25,821 nt of DNA from a virus. The stretch spans positions 1 to 25,821 of the IMG/VR virus record IMGVR_UViG_3300034031_000055; one strand, 5' to 3'. Both the position numbers and the translations under genes were made by a program. Below are positions 1 through 8,210 of the stretch, one piece after another (position 1 is the stretch's first letter; each line of letters starts with the position of its first letter). The notes beneath the pieces were generated by a model. It was not told the origin of the DNA and did no database searches. It saw nothing but the letters and a program-made list of their open reading frames with translations.

Positions 1-24
1 TGGGTTGTTTTTAAAATTAAATAT

Positions 25-204
25 ATGATCACACTAATCAACGGAATGATATTTATCGACAATGTAATAGCTACTAACCCGGAATATATCGGGCTTGCAT
101 TGCAGGATTTCGCAGAAACATTAGAGAATGATGGTAAAACAATTATTCTAAAAGATGCTGATGTTTTCGTTGAAAATGTTGGCAAATGTATTTATGATAA
201 ATAG
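25..204 (+). CDS. Small hypothetical protein upstream of terminase
   Basis: An ATG at 25 opens a 59-residue frame ending at TAG 202-204. The last G of that stop is the first base of the terminase GTG start (TAGTG overlap), which suggests translational coupling. The product starts MITLINGMIF and is a mixed, mildly acidic sequence with no signal peptide or membrane span. I do not recognise a family. It lies where a small phage ORF or a small terminase subunit is often found, but it has no visible helix-turn-helix and is short for a small terminase. It is called as a gene because of the tight overlap with the next gene and its uninterrupted frame; the function is unknown. Confidence 0.55.
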   Translation: MITLINGMIFIDNVIATNPEYIGLALQDFAETLENDGKTIILKDADVFVENVGKCIYDK

Positions 205-1673
205 TGCTTACAGATGCTGAAATATTAGAACTGGAAACTCTTTTGAAAGAAAGAGATATTGATATTTCATGCAAACGATTAAAGCAGGTTGATAAGGATA
301 CTAATCCAAATTATGCACTTCTTTTTGATGCAATTACTAGTCAAAGGTATGAGTTTGTTGATGGTGAAATGCAATTGGTGTCTGGCTATCGTGGAGCTGG
401 GCTTGAAGGATCTACTCGTTCTGGTAAAACCTGGAGCGGTGTTGATATAATCATTTGGCTTTGTCTTTATTATGAGATAAATGGTTGTACTATTAACATT
501 TATCGCGAAACATACAATGAATTCAAAACTACTCTATATGATGATTTTAAGCGTAGGTTAGACGATTATGGTTTGCCAAATAAATTTCATAATGCTGAAG
601 AAATTAAAAGTTTTAAAATTGGCAAATCTAAAATTTACTTTATTGGGGATGGAAAGCATGGTGGAGGTTGTGATTATGCTTTCTTCAATGAAATAATGTT
701 CATCAAGAAAAGCGTTTTTGATCAGGTTAAAATTCGTTGTAGAAAATTCTGGTGGGCCGATTATAACCCATCATTTACCGATCATTGGTTTTTTGATAAT
801 GTTTTAACTCGTCCAGACGTTGCATTTTTAAGAACAACATTTCATGATAATAAATATATTTCTCCACAAGAGAGGCATGAGATAGTAATTACTGAACCAT
901 GGAAGCCTGGATCATATATTGTAAAAGATAATATTATTCAATGCTATAATAGAGAAACTGGAAAAGTAGAACCAATTAGCAAAACAAATCAACCACTGCC
1001 GCATCCTACTAATATAAGTAATGGAACAGCAGATGAAGATTATTGGAAAATTTATGGTCTGGGACTTCGTGGAGCAATGAAGGGATTAATATTTCCAACA
1101 GTCACATGGATTGATAAATTCCCTGAAGACAAGGCTGAAATTTATCCTAATGACTTTGGATTCACAACAGATCCAAATACACTTGTTAAGTATGCTGAAG
1201 ATGAATATAATATTTGGATAGAGCCTTTGTCTTATGAACCGATTGAAACTCCGGAAGCACTTGCAGGCTTATTAGAAAGCTTAGGAATTGATAAGGCAAA
1301 AGACATAATTCCTTGTGATTCGGCTGATAAATATACTGGAGAAAACAAGGGAACTGTCGAAATGGTTAAAGGCTTAAAAAAATTAGGTTATGTCTATGCT
1401 TATAAAATCAGCAAAACAAAATCAGTAATGTATTGGCTTAATTCAATGAAAAAAAAGAAAATACACATCGTTAAAAACCATCTATATAGCCAGGCTCTGA
1501 AAGAACAACAAAATTATAAAATGAAAGAGATTGCCGGAATTCAAATAAACCAGCCAATAGATAAATGGAATCACATCTGGGACTCTGCCAGGTATGGTCA
1601 TATTGCTCATAATTCAAAAGCGCAAATGCACTCAACTGAAGAAACATTAGAAGAATTAGGAATTGATTATTAG
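204..1673 (+). CDS. terL: Phage terminase large subunit (ATPase and nuclease)
   Basis: The packaging motor protein cuts concatemeric DNA and pumps it through the portal into the prohead. The 489-residue product has the full two-domain plan. In the ATPase, a Walker A motif GSTRSGKT lies at 69-76, a Walker B-like YAFFNE at about 158-163 and a coupling-type ADYNPS at 185-190. In the RNase H-like nuclease, three acidic metal-ligand positions are visible: D317 in NDFGF, D372 in CDSADKY and D460 in the closing WDSARYGH. The start is GTG at 204: the frame has a TAA at 198-200 just upstream, and the next Met would remove part of the N-terminal domain. The portal gene follows after 5 bases. The small subunit must lie outside the window. 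Confidence 0.95.
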   Translation: MLTDAEILELETLLKERDIDISCKRLKQVDKDTNPNYALLFDAITSQRYEFVDGEMQLVSGYRGAGLEGSTRSGKTWSGVDIIIWLCLYYEINGCTINIYRETYNEFKTTLYDDFKRRLDDYGLPNKFHNAEEIKSFKIGKSKIYFIGDGKHGGGCDYAFFNEIMFIKKSVFDQVKIRCRKFWWADYNPSFTDHWFFDNVLTRPDVAFLRTTFHDNKYISPQERHEIVITEPWKPGSYIVKDNIIQCYNRETGKVEPISKTNQPLPHPTNISNGTADEDYWKIYGLGLRGAMKGLIFPTVTWIDKFPEDKAEIYPNDFGFTTDPNTLVKYAEDEYNIWIEPLSYEPIETPEALAGLLESLGIDKAKDIIPCDSADKYTGENKGTVEMVKGLKKLGYVYAYKISKTKSVMYWLNSMKKKKIHIVKNHLYSQALKEQQNYKMKEIAGIQINQPIDKWNHIWDSARYGHIAHNSKAQMHSTEETLEELGIDY

Positions 1674-1678
1674 AAATT

Positions 1679-3097
1679 ATGGAAGAATTAGAAAATTTAT
1701 TATCGGGGCCACTAGATAAAGCCATCAAAGTTTTGACATCCCAAAAAAAGGATAGTGAACTCATAGCAAAATACATAAAGGAATATAAAAATCTCGACCG
1801 TACGATCAGGCAGTCACAGGTAGGAATCATCCAAAAGGACAAACAGGTTGGTAAAGGTGAAAAGTCTAAAACCGTAAAGGTAATTAGGTCCATTGTACCC
1901 TATCAAGAAAAAATTGTTACTACAGCTACAGCTTTTGAAGTAGGAGCTCCAGTGACTTTGATTCCTGATAAAGTAAATGATTTATCAGTAGAAATAATGC
2001 GCTTATGGGAAGAAAACCGAATGGATGATAAAATTCAAAAAGCTAAAGTTATTCAAAAAAGCCAAACTGAATGTGCCTTTCAATTCTACATGAAAAAGAC
2101 TATAGATGTGGAAAATAAAGAAGTTCTCGATATAAAGGCAAAAATACTTTCGAACGAAGAAGGAACAATGGCGCCTTACTTTGATGCTTTAGGTGACATG
2201 ATTGCTTTTACATGGTCTTTCAGCTATAAAAATTCAGAAGATAAAACAATTAAGAGTACTTGGATTTGGACTGATAAGATATGCTATAAATGCTCTGACC
2301 AATCAGGATCATTTGTTATAGATGAAGCGATTCCACACGGTTTTGATAAAATCCCTATAGTTTATATCAGCCAGGACTTTCCAGAATGGCACAGTGTGGA
2401 AAGTTTGATTGACCGGTATGAGACCGGCCTTTCCAAATTGGGTGCAAGCAATGACTATTCCGGCTATCCATTATTGAAATTGTATGGTAAAGTAGAGTCT
2501 ATGCCTGACAGGAACGATGATGGCAAAACATTAAAGTTTCCTATGAAAGAATTGGACAATGAAACCGGTAAAACTATTCATGGGGATGCGGATTTTTTGA
2601 CTAATAACAATGCTCCCGAGAGTGTAAAACTGGAAATGGATACCATAGATAATTTAATATACTCTTTGACATCCACACCTAATCTTTCATTTGATAATTT
2701 GAAAGGCAATATAGGAAATCTATCTGGAGTCGCAATAAAGCTTTTATTTATAGATAGTATTATAAAGGCCAGAATGAATGAAGGAGATAACCGCACTATG
2801 CTGCAACGTATCATTAAGATATTCATATCCGGAGTTACAACGACAACAAATACAAAATTAGCATCAAGTAAAAAAGATACGATTGTAAGGATACAATTCA
2901 ATTCTATCTTACCTGATGATTTAAAAGAAGCAGTTGATATTGCTTCCCTAGCCAAAAATGCAGGGCTAATGAGTACAAGGACTGGCGTCAAGTATTTGGA
3001 TATGACTGAAAATACAGAAGAGGAAATCGCCCTGATAAATGCAGATAAACCAATTGGTATTGTTAAACCAGATACTCAGGAATTAAAAAATAACTGA
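1679..3097 (+). CDS. Phage portal protein, SPP1 gp6-like
   Basis: The portal forms the dodecameric ring at the capsid vertex through which DNA enters and leaves, and it docks the terminase. The product is 472 residues, a normal length for the SPP1 gp6-like family. Typical features are an IPHGFDKIPIVYI strand at about 218-230, then the helix with SVESLIDRYETGLSKLGASND (about 239-259), and near the C-terminus NLSGVAIKLLF at 347-357 followed by a long basic helix, as in the portal stem and crown region. The gene sits directly behind the terminase, as in most tailed phages, and is followed by a clear terminator, so terminase and portal appear to form one transcription unit separate from the capsid genes. 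Confidence 0.9.
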   Translation: MEELENLLSGPLDKAIKVLTSQKKDSELIAKYIKEYKNLDRTIRQSQVGIIQKDKQVGKGEKSKTVKVIRSIVPYQEKIVTTATAFEVGAPVTLIPDKVNDLSVEIMRLWEENRMDDKIQKAKVIQKSQTECAFQFYMKKTIDVENKEVLDIKAKILSNEEGTMAPYFDALGDMIAFTWSFSYKNSEDKTIKSTWIWTDKICYKCSDQSGSFVIDEAIPHGFDKIPIVYISQDFPEWHSVESLIDRYETGLSKLGASNDYSGYPLLKLYGKVESMPDRNDDGKTLKFPMKELDNETGKTIHGDADFLTNNNAPESVKLEMDTIDNLIYSLTSTPNLSFDNLKGNIGNLSGVAIKLLFIDSIIKARMNEGDNRTMLQRIIKIFISGVTTTTNTKLASSKKDTIVRIQFNSILPDDLKEAVDIASLAKNAGLMSTRTGVKYLDMTENTEEEIALINADKPIGIVKPDTQELKNN

Positions 3098-3123
3098 AAT
3101 TAATTATCATTTAAATACCATTT

Positions 3124-3151
3124 AAACCACTTTTAAACGAGTGGTTTTTTT
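3124..3151 (+). terminator. Rho-independent terminator after portal
   Basis: A 7-bp stem AACCACT/AGTGGTT (3125-3131 with 3140-3146), extendable by an A-T pair, has an 8-base loop and runs into seven consecutive T at 3145-3151. It closes the terminase-portal unit just before a separate promoter for the capsid genes. Confidence 0.85.
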
Positions 3152-3163
3152 ATACACAAAATA

Positions 3164-3206
3164 TTATTTAGAATGATTATAAATAACATAATATGTTATA
3201 CATTTG
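3164..3206 (+). promoter_or_regulatory. Promoter with 17-bp dyad operator, capsid operon
   Basis: The 17-mer ATAACATAATATGTTAT at 3183-3199 is an inverted repeat (8-base arms ATAACATA/TATGTTAT around one central A). Its last base overlaps TACATTTG at 3199-3206, which fits the Bacteroidota -7 box TAnnTTTG. No TTG-type -33 element stands at the expected distance; the dyad fills that space, which is compatible with an activator site or an operator. The whole 43-base block recurs at 21360-21402 with only two differences. A decayed second dyad may lie at 3152-3169. The start codon is 30 bases downstream. Regulator identity is unknown. Confidence 0.7.
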
Positions 3207-3236
3207 TCTTTATAATCAACAATTTAATTTTTTATC

Positions 3237-3890
3237 ATGGCAGTTAAACCAGAAATCATTAAGGCACGACTTAAGGTATTATTCCCTAAGGCGAACTTAT
3301 CTACCAAAAGGATAGACGCAATAGCGGCTAAACTTGCTCCGATGCCAGCTGACGATGCAGACGATGCAGCGGTGGACGTTGTTTTAAATTTAGCAAATGA
3401 CTTTAATTCTTTTGAAGATATCGCCCGAGAGGACGATAGGATTAGGACCTTAGAGGCAAAAGCGAATACAGCCCCAACGCCGGCAAGCGATGCAGAACCA
3501 GCACCAGTTAATACACCTGTTCCAGATGATACTCCAGCATGGGCTAAAGCTATTATTGATGCAAATCAAAAGTTAGTGGCCGATATGGAAGCGATCAAAA
3601 CAGGTAAAATACTTGAAACTAAAAAACAAACTGCACAGTCTGTTTTTGAATCTTCGGAAGTTTTAAAGGCATTGAAGCCAGAAATTAAAGCAAACTGGCT
3701 TAACCGGATTGATGTTCATTCTGAAACTCCTATTGAGGATCAGGTAAAAAACCTTGAGACAGAATTCACTGATATACGTCAGGAAATTGCAAACACTACT
3801 AAATATTCTAGTGTTGTACCAAGTTTCACAAGCAAAGATGGCAAGCCAGATGAAAAAGATGTGGCAAACATTGTTGATGGTTTAATCTAA
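3237..3890 (+). CDS. Putative capsid scaffolding protein
   Basis: The 217-residue product is rich in Ala, Asp, Glu and Lys and mostly helical in appearance. It has an N-terminal helical part (about 1-75), an Ala/Pro/Thr-rich linker (about 76-105, with PTPASDAEPAPVNTPVPDD), a charged helical part (about 105-185) and a polar tail. This composition, with no membrane span or enzyme motif, and the position between portal and decoration/capsid genes fit an internal scaffold that directs prohead assembly and is then lost. I see no Ser-His-Asp protease signature, so a fused maturation protease is unlikely. It is the first gene behind the dyad promoter. The assignment is by position and composition; a minor head protein is the main alternative. 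Confidence 0.55.
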   Translation: MAVKPEIIKARLKVLFPKANLSTKRIDAIAAKLAPMPADDADDAAVDVVLNLANDFNSFEDIAREDDRIRTLEAKANTAPTPASDAEPAPVNTPVPDDTPAWAKAIIDANQKLVADMEAIKTGKILETKKQTAQSVFESSEVLKALKPEIKANWLNRIDVHSETPIEDQVKNLETEFTDIRQEIANTTKYSSVVPSFTSKDGKPDEKDVANIVDGLI

Positions 3891-3904
3891 AATTTAAAGA
3901 AATT

Positions 3905-4306
3905 ATGGCAGGTACAACTGTAAAATTAGACAACACAGGAACCTCGGTAGATACAAGCAATGATTCTGTTGTGATTGTACAAAACCTTGAGACTATTCCA
4001 GGGGGCAGCGCTTTGGACGTAACTGGATTTACTCCAGAGGTCATTAATGCGGGCCACTTAATCATTGAACAAACCGTGTCAGGCGACTTAAAGCCGATGC
4101 CTGTAACAGGCAATGATTATGCTGCATTACCAGCCGGACACACTTACAAAGGTGTTCTGGTTGCCAGCATTTTGAAAGCCAAGCCAAGCGCGGCAATAAT
4201 GGTTCGCGGAACTGTAAATGATGCAGCTTTTAAAAACGGCACCGGATTGACAACGCCAGCAGAGGCGAAAACAGCATTAGTATTAATCAGATTTACAAAA
4301 GACTAA
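3905..4306 (+). CDS. Putative head decoration protein
   Basis: The 133-residue product has a Gly/Thr/Val-rich all-beta appearance. The arrangement INAGHLIIEQTVSGDLKPMP (about 48-67), then YAALPAGHTYKGVLVASI, then a terminal strand with MVRGTVNDAAF resembles decoration proteins of the lambda gpD-like type, where a short beta-tulip protein trimerises on the capsid surface and stabilises the expanded shell. It lies immediately before the major capsid gene, the usual place for this function. Spacing to both neighbours is short (14 and 6 bases), so the three genes are co-transcribed. The family call is from pattern and context. Confidence 0.65.
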   Translation: MAGTTVKLDNTGTSVDTSNDSVVIVQNLETIPGGSALDVTGFTPEVINAGHLIIEQTVSGDLKPMPVTGNDYAALPAGHTYKGVLVASILKAKPSAAIMVRGTVNDAAFKNGTGLTTPAEAKTALVLIRFTKD

Positions 4307-4312
4307 TAAATC

Positions 4313-5587
4313 ATGGAAAGATCATTATTTGTCAAGTTTGCCGCCTACTTTACGGCAATTGCAAAAGACCTTGTAGAAAGAGTTAATGGCAAAAAAACGC
4401 CTTTAACTTATTTACATAAGGAAATGTTAACATCAGAACTATCGACAGATCTGAAGTGGCAGACATTAAACGTTGATGGTTCAATTGTTTCAGCAGATGT
4501 TGTTTCTATGGATTCCGCATTGCCATTGAAAAAAAGAGATTCATTTGGAACGGCTTCCGGAGATATTCCAAAGATGGGAATGAAATTTTCATTGAATGAA
4601 AAGACAATGTCCGATATTGACGTCTTACAGGCAAGGAATGTAGAAACTAAAACCCTGGTAGGGAAAATCTTTGCCGATACGGTCAAAGCAACTATGGGTA
4701 TTTACGAAAAGCTTGAGTTTATGTTCCTACAGGCTTTATCAACAGGTGTTACCTTAATTGATGACGACACGAATGTTGGAACAGGGATTAGGGTTGATTT
4801 CCAGTACAAGGCCGACAACTCATTTGGGGCAGCTTTGCCTTGGTCGAACCCTGCATCAAAACCAATAGACGATATCAGGAGGATCGTGAAGATAGCAAAG
4901 GCAAAAGGAGATTCTCCTGCATTTCTTTTAATGGATGAAGCTACTTTCGATAATCTTGCATCTAACCAGCAGACAAGAGAACAGTATGCTTTTAGTCAAA
5001 ATTTCGCAGGGAATACTATTCCGGTGCCAGATTTGGACCAGGTAAATGCCATGATGCAAAAAAGGTACAAACTGACTATTCAGATAATAGACAGGACCGT
5101 TGTTACTGAGAGAGACGGAAAAAGAACAACCCACACGCCCTGGGGTGCAAACAAAGTTGTTTTCTTGCAAAACTTGAAAGTTGGAAAATTGGTTTATGGC
5201 ATTCTTGCAGAAGAAACCCGCCCGAATAAAGCAGTGATGTATGAGAAAGTGGATGATTTTATTTTACTTAAAAAGTGGCACTCACCGGAACCTTTTGCAG
5301 AATTCACTTCTTCCCAGGCTTTAGTGCTGCCGGTTATCAATAATGTAGATTCCATTTACATACTTAATTCTGAAGAAGCTGCAACGGATAATCAAAATGA
5401 GGGAGATGCAAACTTTGCTTATAAAGGAGTGAATTATACGAAAGCATCAGTTATTGCAGCTATAAACGTGGCGGCCGGAAAAACAATTGCGAGAGTTAAT
5501 AACACTGATGCTACATTATTGAAATTCGTAAATGAATTGTCTGATGAAGATGTTCTGGTGTTTGAAGGTAACATTGTTGTAGCATAA
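4313..5587 (+). CDS. Major capsid protein (lambda gpE-like)
   Basis: This is the main shell protein of the head. The 424-residue sequence has features of the lambda E-type capsid group: an N-terminal helical arm, the early segment PLKKRDSFGTASGDIPKMGMK (around 71-91), a helix-rich middle with LLMDEATFDNLASN (about 205-218), and a late AEETRPNKAVMYEKVDDFILLKKWHSPEP stretch (about 299-327) before the conserved end FTSSQALVLPVI. Residues from about 348 onward form an additional C-terminal piece of about 77 residues with no counterpart in the basic fold. The position after a decoration gene and before the connector candidate supports the call. Codon use is visibly less AT-rich here than in the accessory island downstream. 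Confidence 0.88.
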   Translation: MERSLFVKFAAYFTAIAKDLVERVNGKKTPLTYLHKEMLTSELSTDLKWQTLNVDGSIVSADVVSMDSALPLKKRDSFGTASGDIPKMGMKFSLNEKTMSDIDVLQARNVETKTLVGKIFADTVKATMGIYEKLEFMFLQALSTGVTLIDDDTNVGTGIRVDFQYKADNSFGAALPWSNPASKPIDDIRRIVKIAKAKGDSPAFLLMDEATFDNLASNQQTREQYAFSQNFAGNTIPVPDLDQVNAMMQKRYKLTIQIIDRTVVTERDGKRTTHTPWGANKVVFLQNLKVGKLVYGILAEETRPNKAVMYEKVDDFILLKKWHSPEPFAEFTSSQALVLPVINNVDSIYILNSEEAATDNQNEGDANFAYKGVNYTKASVIAAINVAAGKTIARVNNTDATLLKFVNELSDEDVLVFEGNIVVA

Positions 5588-5589
5588 TT

Positions 5590-6171
5590 ATGTATACTCA
5601 GGAAAGCATATCTTTTCTTTTAAACAGAATCGGCTGGGGAAGGCCGTTGCAATCCGGGCTTGTTCCTGCTATCAGTTCAGAAAACCTTTTAGCAAATTCA
5701 GGACGGACCGTAAGTTCATTCCACCAGCTGGCATCTGTCGAGAACCTGTATAATAATATTTCAGAAGTAAATGCCAATGAAGTATTATTCAATGAGTTTT
5801 TGGCCGATATGAAAAGGCAATCTGTAGTAGAGGTTTTAACTTCCATTTTAGATCAGCATTTTCTTTATCAGGAAGAGATAGACTATTCAGAAACTATTAT
5901 ACAAAAGGCTAGACTTTTTGACGATGCGATTGGTTATTCGATAGCCATAAAATGTTTAGAATTGTTTATTTCATCTACCCGGAGCAACGCCTCTGAAAGG
6001 AGCAATGCTTTCAGCTTTCAAACATTGAAAGTGGAGCTTGAAGGAGCACGTAATGATAATGGCCATTTTATAGCCAAAGGTATTATCTACAAAAAAGAAA
6101 GAGCCATTTTAAAAGCTCAAAGAATAATTTTCCCCGACCCTATTGTGGTTATCGGCGATAGCATTTGGTAA
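5590..6171 (+). CDS. Putative head-tail connector protein
   Basis: The 193-residue product starts MYTQESISFLLNRIGWG and is soluble and mixed alpha/beta, without signal peptide or membrane span. I do not recognise a named family. The gene starts 2 bases after the capsid stop and ends 3 bases before the next gene, inside an unbroken structural operon. In siphoviruses the place between capsid and tail terminator/tail tube normally holds head-completion or connector proteins that extend the portal channel, and the helical N-terminal half fits that role. Function is inferred from position only. Confidence 0.5.
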   Translation: MYTQESISFLLNRIGWGRPLQSGLVPAISSENLLANSGRTVSSFHQLASVENLYNNISEVNANEVLFNEFLADMKRQSVVEVLTSILDQHFLYQEEIDYSETIIQKARLFDDAIGYSIAIKCLELFISSTRSNASERSNAFSFQTLKVELEGARNDNGHFIAKGIIYKKERAILKAQRIIFPDPIVVIGDSIW

Positions 6172-6174
6172 ATT

Positions 6175-6693
6175 ATGAACTATACAATTTTAAATCCTAA
6201 AGGCATTGACTTTCCCATTCAAAATATTCAAAACTTTTTGTTTGATAGGTTGAATTGGGGCGATATTGATGTTTATGGTCGAGTACATAAAAACCCATCT
6301 GAACAAAAAGGATTAATGCTTGAAGCATACATTGGCAATAATGAGTATAAGGATGTTTTTACGGACGATACTAAAAATGCCAATATCTTTTTTGTAGAAG
6401 ACGATGTCCATACTACCAAAGAAGGGATATTGTTTTCAAATAAGCTCAAAATAGTGTTTATGGTAAACTTAAAAAAAGCTTACCCCAACATTATGCACAG
6501 GGCAGATATGGAAGCCGAAATGAAAGCAATAGAATTAATTAGAAAAAAACCCGGCTTTTCATTTGAAAAATTGGAGAAAGGTATCAAACAATGTTTAGGG
6601 GAATATTATACAGAAGGTATAAAATTGAATGATATGCACCCCTATCATACCTTTTCCATTACAGGGGAAATCACATATCAAATTAGTTGTTAA
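6175..6693 (+). CDS. Putative tail terminator / neck protein
   Basis: The 172-residue product begins MNYTILNPKGIDFPIQNIQ and has a strand-helix-strand pattern with NNEYKDVFTDD (about 56-66) and a closing strand SITGEITYQISC. There is no membrane span or export signal. It lies directly before the tail tube gene, where siphoviruses encode the tail terminator, which caps the tube and docks the tail to the head. The length is in the usual range for such proteins. No motif proves the role; another neck protein is possible. Confidence 0.45.
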   Translation: MNYTILNPKGIDFPIQNIQNFLFDRLNWGDIDVYGRVHKNPSEQKGLMLEAYIGNNEYKDVFTDDTKNANIFFVEDDVHTTKEGILFSNKLKIVFMVNLKKAYPNIMHRADMEAEMKAIELIRKKPGFSFEKLEKGIKQCLGEYYTEGIKLNDMHPYHTFSITGEITYQISC

Positions 6694-6710
6694 TTATAAA
6701 ATAAAAAATC

Positions 6711-7592
6711 ATGGGAATCCATTTAGAAATCTGCAATAGCGGAAAATCAAAACCAAGAAATACTGGAGAAAACGAACAGTGTTTTGAAGGCATATTAGAA
6801 AAAATATTTGTGGCCAAAAAGAATTTTAGGTTTGCCAATTTACAAGCAATGAAAGATGTATCTGTTTGGAAAACTGCCATTCAAAACAAAGATATTGTTC
6901 CGCTGTACAATGCGTATGAAGTTGCGCCTGCAAATATTGAAGCGAAAAAATTTGAGAGTGGGAATTTCTCTTATGAAACGGCTAAAGCAATCAAAAAAAC
7001 AACCTTCGAATGTTTTCTGGGTTTCTGCTCTCATAGAGCATTAAAAACATATGCCAATTCAGAATATACACAAGTTTTTGAACTAACAGATACAGGTGTT
7101 ATTCTGGGTGTAAATACTTCAGATGGTAGTATAAAGGGGCAAGATGTAAGCATTGCTGTAGATATCAGGACCATTCAGGTAAGCGGAAAGGTCCCTTTTA
7201 CAAAAGTAACACTTACGTACCGCGATTATGAAGAATTAGAAGATGGTGCGGTTGGCATCAAACCGACATGGGACACGGAAACGCAACTGCAAGGAATATT
7301 TGATTTGAATTTAGAGCAAGTTTCTGCAACTGCAACAACAATCAGGTTCAAAGCATTAGCTGGTTGTTCAGGAGGTGGTGCTTTAGTGACTTCTTTGGTT
7401 GCTGCAAATATTGTAGTTAAAAATGCTGTAGGCCAGGTTCAGACTGTTTCTTTTGTAGCGGCAGATCCTGATGGTATTTATACAGTTACAGGAACTGGCT
7501 TTGCTGCCGGCTTCACTATTTCTTTAAACGGAGTTGTGGCGCAAACTACAATCATGTATGAATCTCCGGAACCTTTAACAATTACCATCTAA
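6711..7592 (+). CDS. Major tail tube protein with C-terminal Ig-like domain
   Basis: The 293-residue product has a tube-like beta-rich body (about 1-205, with the segment VDIRTIQVSGKVPFTKVTLTYRDY near 145-168). A Gly/Ala/Val-rich C-terminal part (about 206-293) contains AADPDGIYTVTGTGFAAGFTISLNGV, which resembles the immunoglobulin-like or IPT-like decorations often fused to major tail proteins. It is followed by small chaperone-position ORFs and the tape measure, the standard order for tail tube genes. Its TAA stop overlaps the next ATG by one base (TAATG), so translation of the next gene is probably coupled. Confidence 0.7.
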   Translation: MGIHLEICNSGKSKPRNTGENEQCFEGILEKIFVAKKNFRFANLQAMKDVSVWKTAIQNKDIVPLYNAYEVAPANIEAKKFESGNFSYETAKAIKKTTFECFLGFCSHRALKTYANSEYTQVFELTDTGVILGVNTSDGSIKGQDVSIAVDIRTIQVSGKVPFTKVTLTYRDYEELEDGAVGIKPTWDTETQLQGIFDLNLEQVSATATTIRFKALAGCSGGGALVTSLVAANIVVKNAVGQVQTVSFVAADPDGIYTVTGTGFAAGFTISLNGVVAQTTIMYESPEPLTITI

Positions 7593-7819
7593 TGAATCGT
7601 AATACATGGAAAGGGATAACTTTTGCAGAGGGCTATAACAAGTCCTTTGCAGAATTTAAAGTCGAATTTGAGCAAATGCAGGACTTTAAAGATATCCCAA
7701 GCGCTGAACTGGATGAAGTGCTTAAAGAAGCTCACCGAATTGCAATTAAAGGGAATGGCGACACTAAACGATCAGTTACAGAAAGCAAAGAAACTAAAGG
7801 CCAGCAGCCTGAAAAATGA
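7592..7819 (+). CDS. Small protein after tail tube, chaperone position
   Basis: The 75-residue product has an acidic helical N-terminal half (KSFAEFKVEFEQMQDFKDIPSAELDEVLKEAH) and a very polar tail ending KETKGQQPEK. The start overlaps the tail tube stop by one base. It also overlaps the next ORF, which is in the +1 frame, by 65 bases. Overlapping small ORFs between tail tube and tape measure are the classic place for tail assembly chaperones, the shorter of which may be extended by recoding. No classic -1 slippery heptamer leads into the downstream frame, because the frame relation is +1. Function is inferred. Confidence 0.55.
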   Translation: MNRNTWKGITFAEGYNKSFAEFKVEFEQMQDFKDIPSAELDEVLKEAHRIAIKGNGDTKRSVTESKETKGQQPEK

Positions 7820-8204
7820 TCTTTTCAAGTTTATAAGGAGTATCCAGAAGGAATTGCTGGATAAAAATAAAGATCAGATACTAAACCAAAGCAAAGATAT
7901 ATTTGGAAATCCCATTGGTTTTTATTCTTATGCTACTGAAGTAATATCAAGAGGGAATAAGAAAAAAGGAGAACCATTTATGGGATATGAAACCGGAGAT
8001 TTTTTCAAAGGATTTTATATGCAAGAAGTGGCTGGTGTTTTAAGTTTTGGTTCAACGGACCCGAAAACATCTATAATATTGAGTAGTGAAAACTGGTTAT
8101 CTGACGAGCTTTTTGGATTGAGTGACGAAAATTTGAAGGAGGTAATCGAAAAGAGGTTATTGCCATTCTTCATTGACAATTGCAGGGATATATTAGAAAT
8201 TTAA
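7755..8204 (+). CDS. Tail-region protein of unknown function
   Basis: The open frame extends upstream to 7623, but that part is only the shadow of the previous gene; the first sensible start is the ATG at 7755, giving 149 residues (MATLNDQLQKAKKL). After a helical N-terminal part comes a region with FGNPIGFYSYATEVISRG, then YETGDFFKGF, then ELFGLSDENLKEVIEKRLLPFF at the C-terminus. The late FGL-plus-helix pattern recalls minor head-tail or tail completion proteins, but I cannot name the family. A start inside the previous gene, or production by +1 recoding from it, are both possible. A structured intergenic segment follows the stop. Confidence 0.6.
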   Translation: MATLNDQLQKAKKLKASSLKNDLFKFIRSIQKELLDKNKDQILNQSKDIFGNPIGFYSYATEVISRGNKKKGEPFMGYETGDFFKGFYMQEVAGVLSFGSTDPKTSIILSSENWLSDELFGLSDENLKEVIEKRLLPFFIDNCRDILEI

Positions 8205-8210
8205 AAATTA

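Noticed and set aside
1471-1893. Minus-strand open frame of 140 codons across the terminase/portal junction
   Set aside because: Antisense shadow of two confident genes; Leu/Ser-rich, low-complexity translation and no matching promoter.
6856-7044. Small plus-strand open frame inside the tail tube gene
   Set aside because: Lies entirely within a confident gene in another frame; Lys/Arg/Leu-rich translation with no motif.
7623-7754. Longer N-terminus of the 7755-8204 gene
   Set aside because: This part lies in the shadow of the 7592-7819 gene and reads as Lys/Leu/Gln-rich filler; a start at 7755 is more natural.
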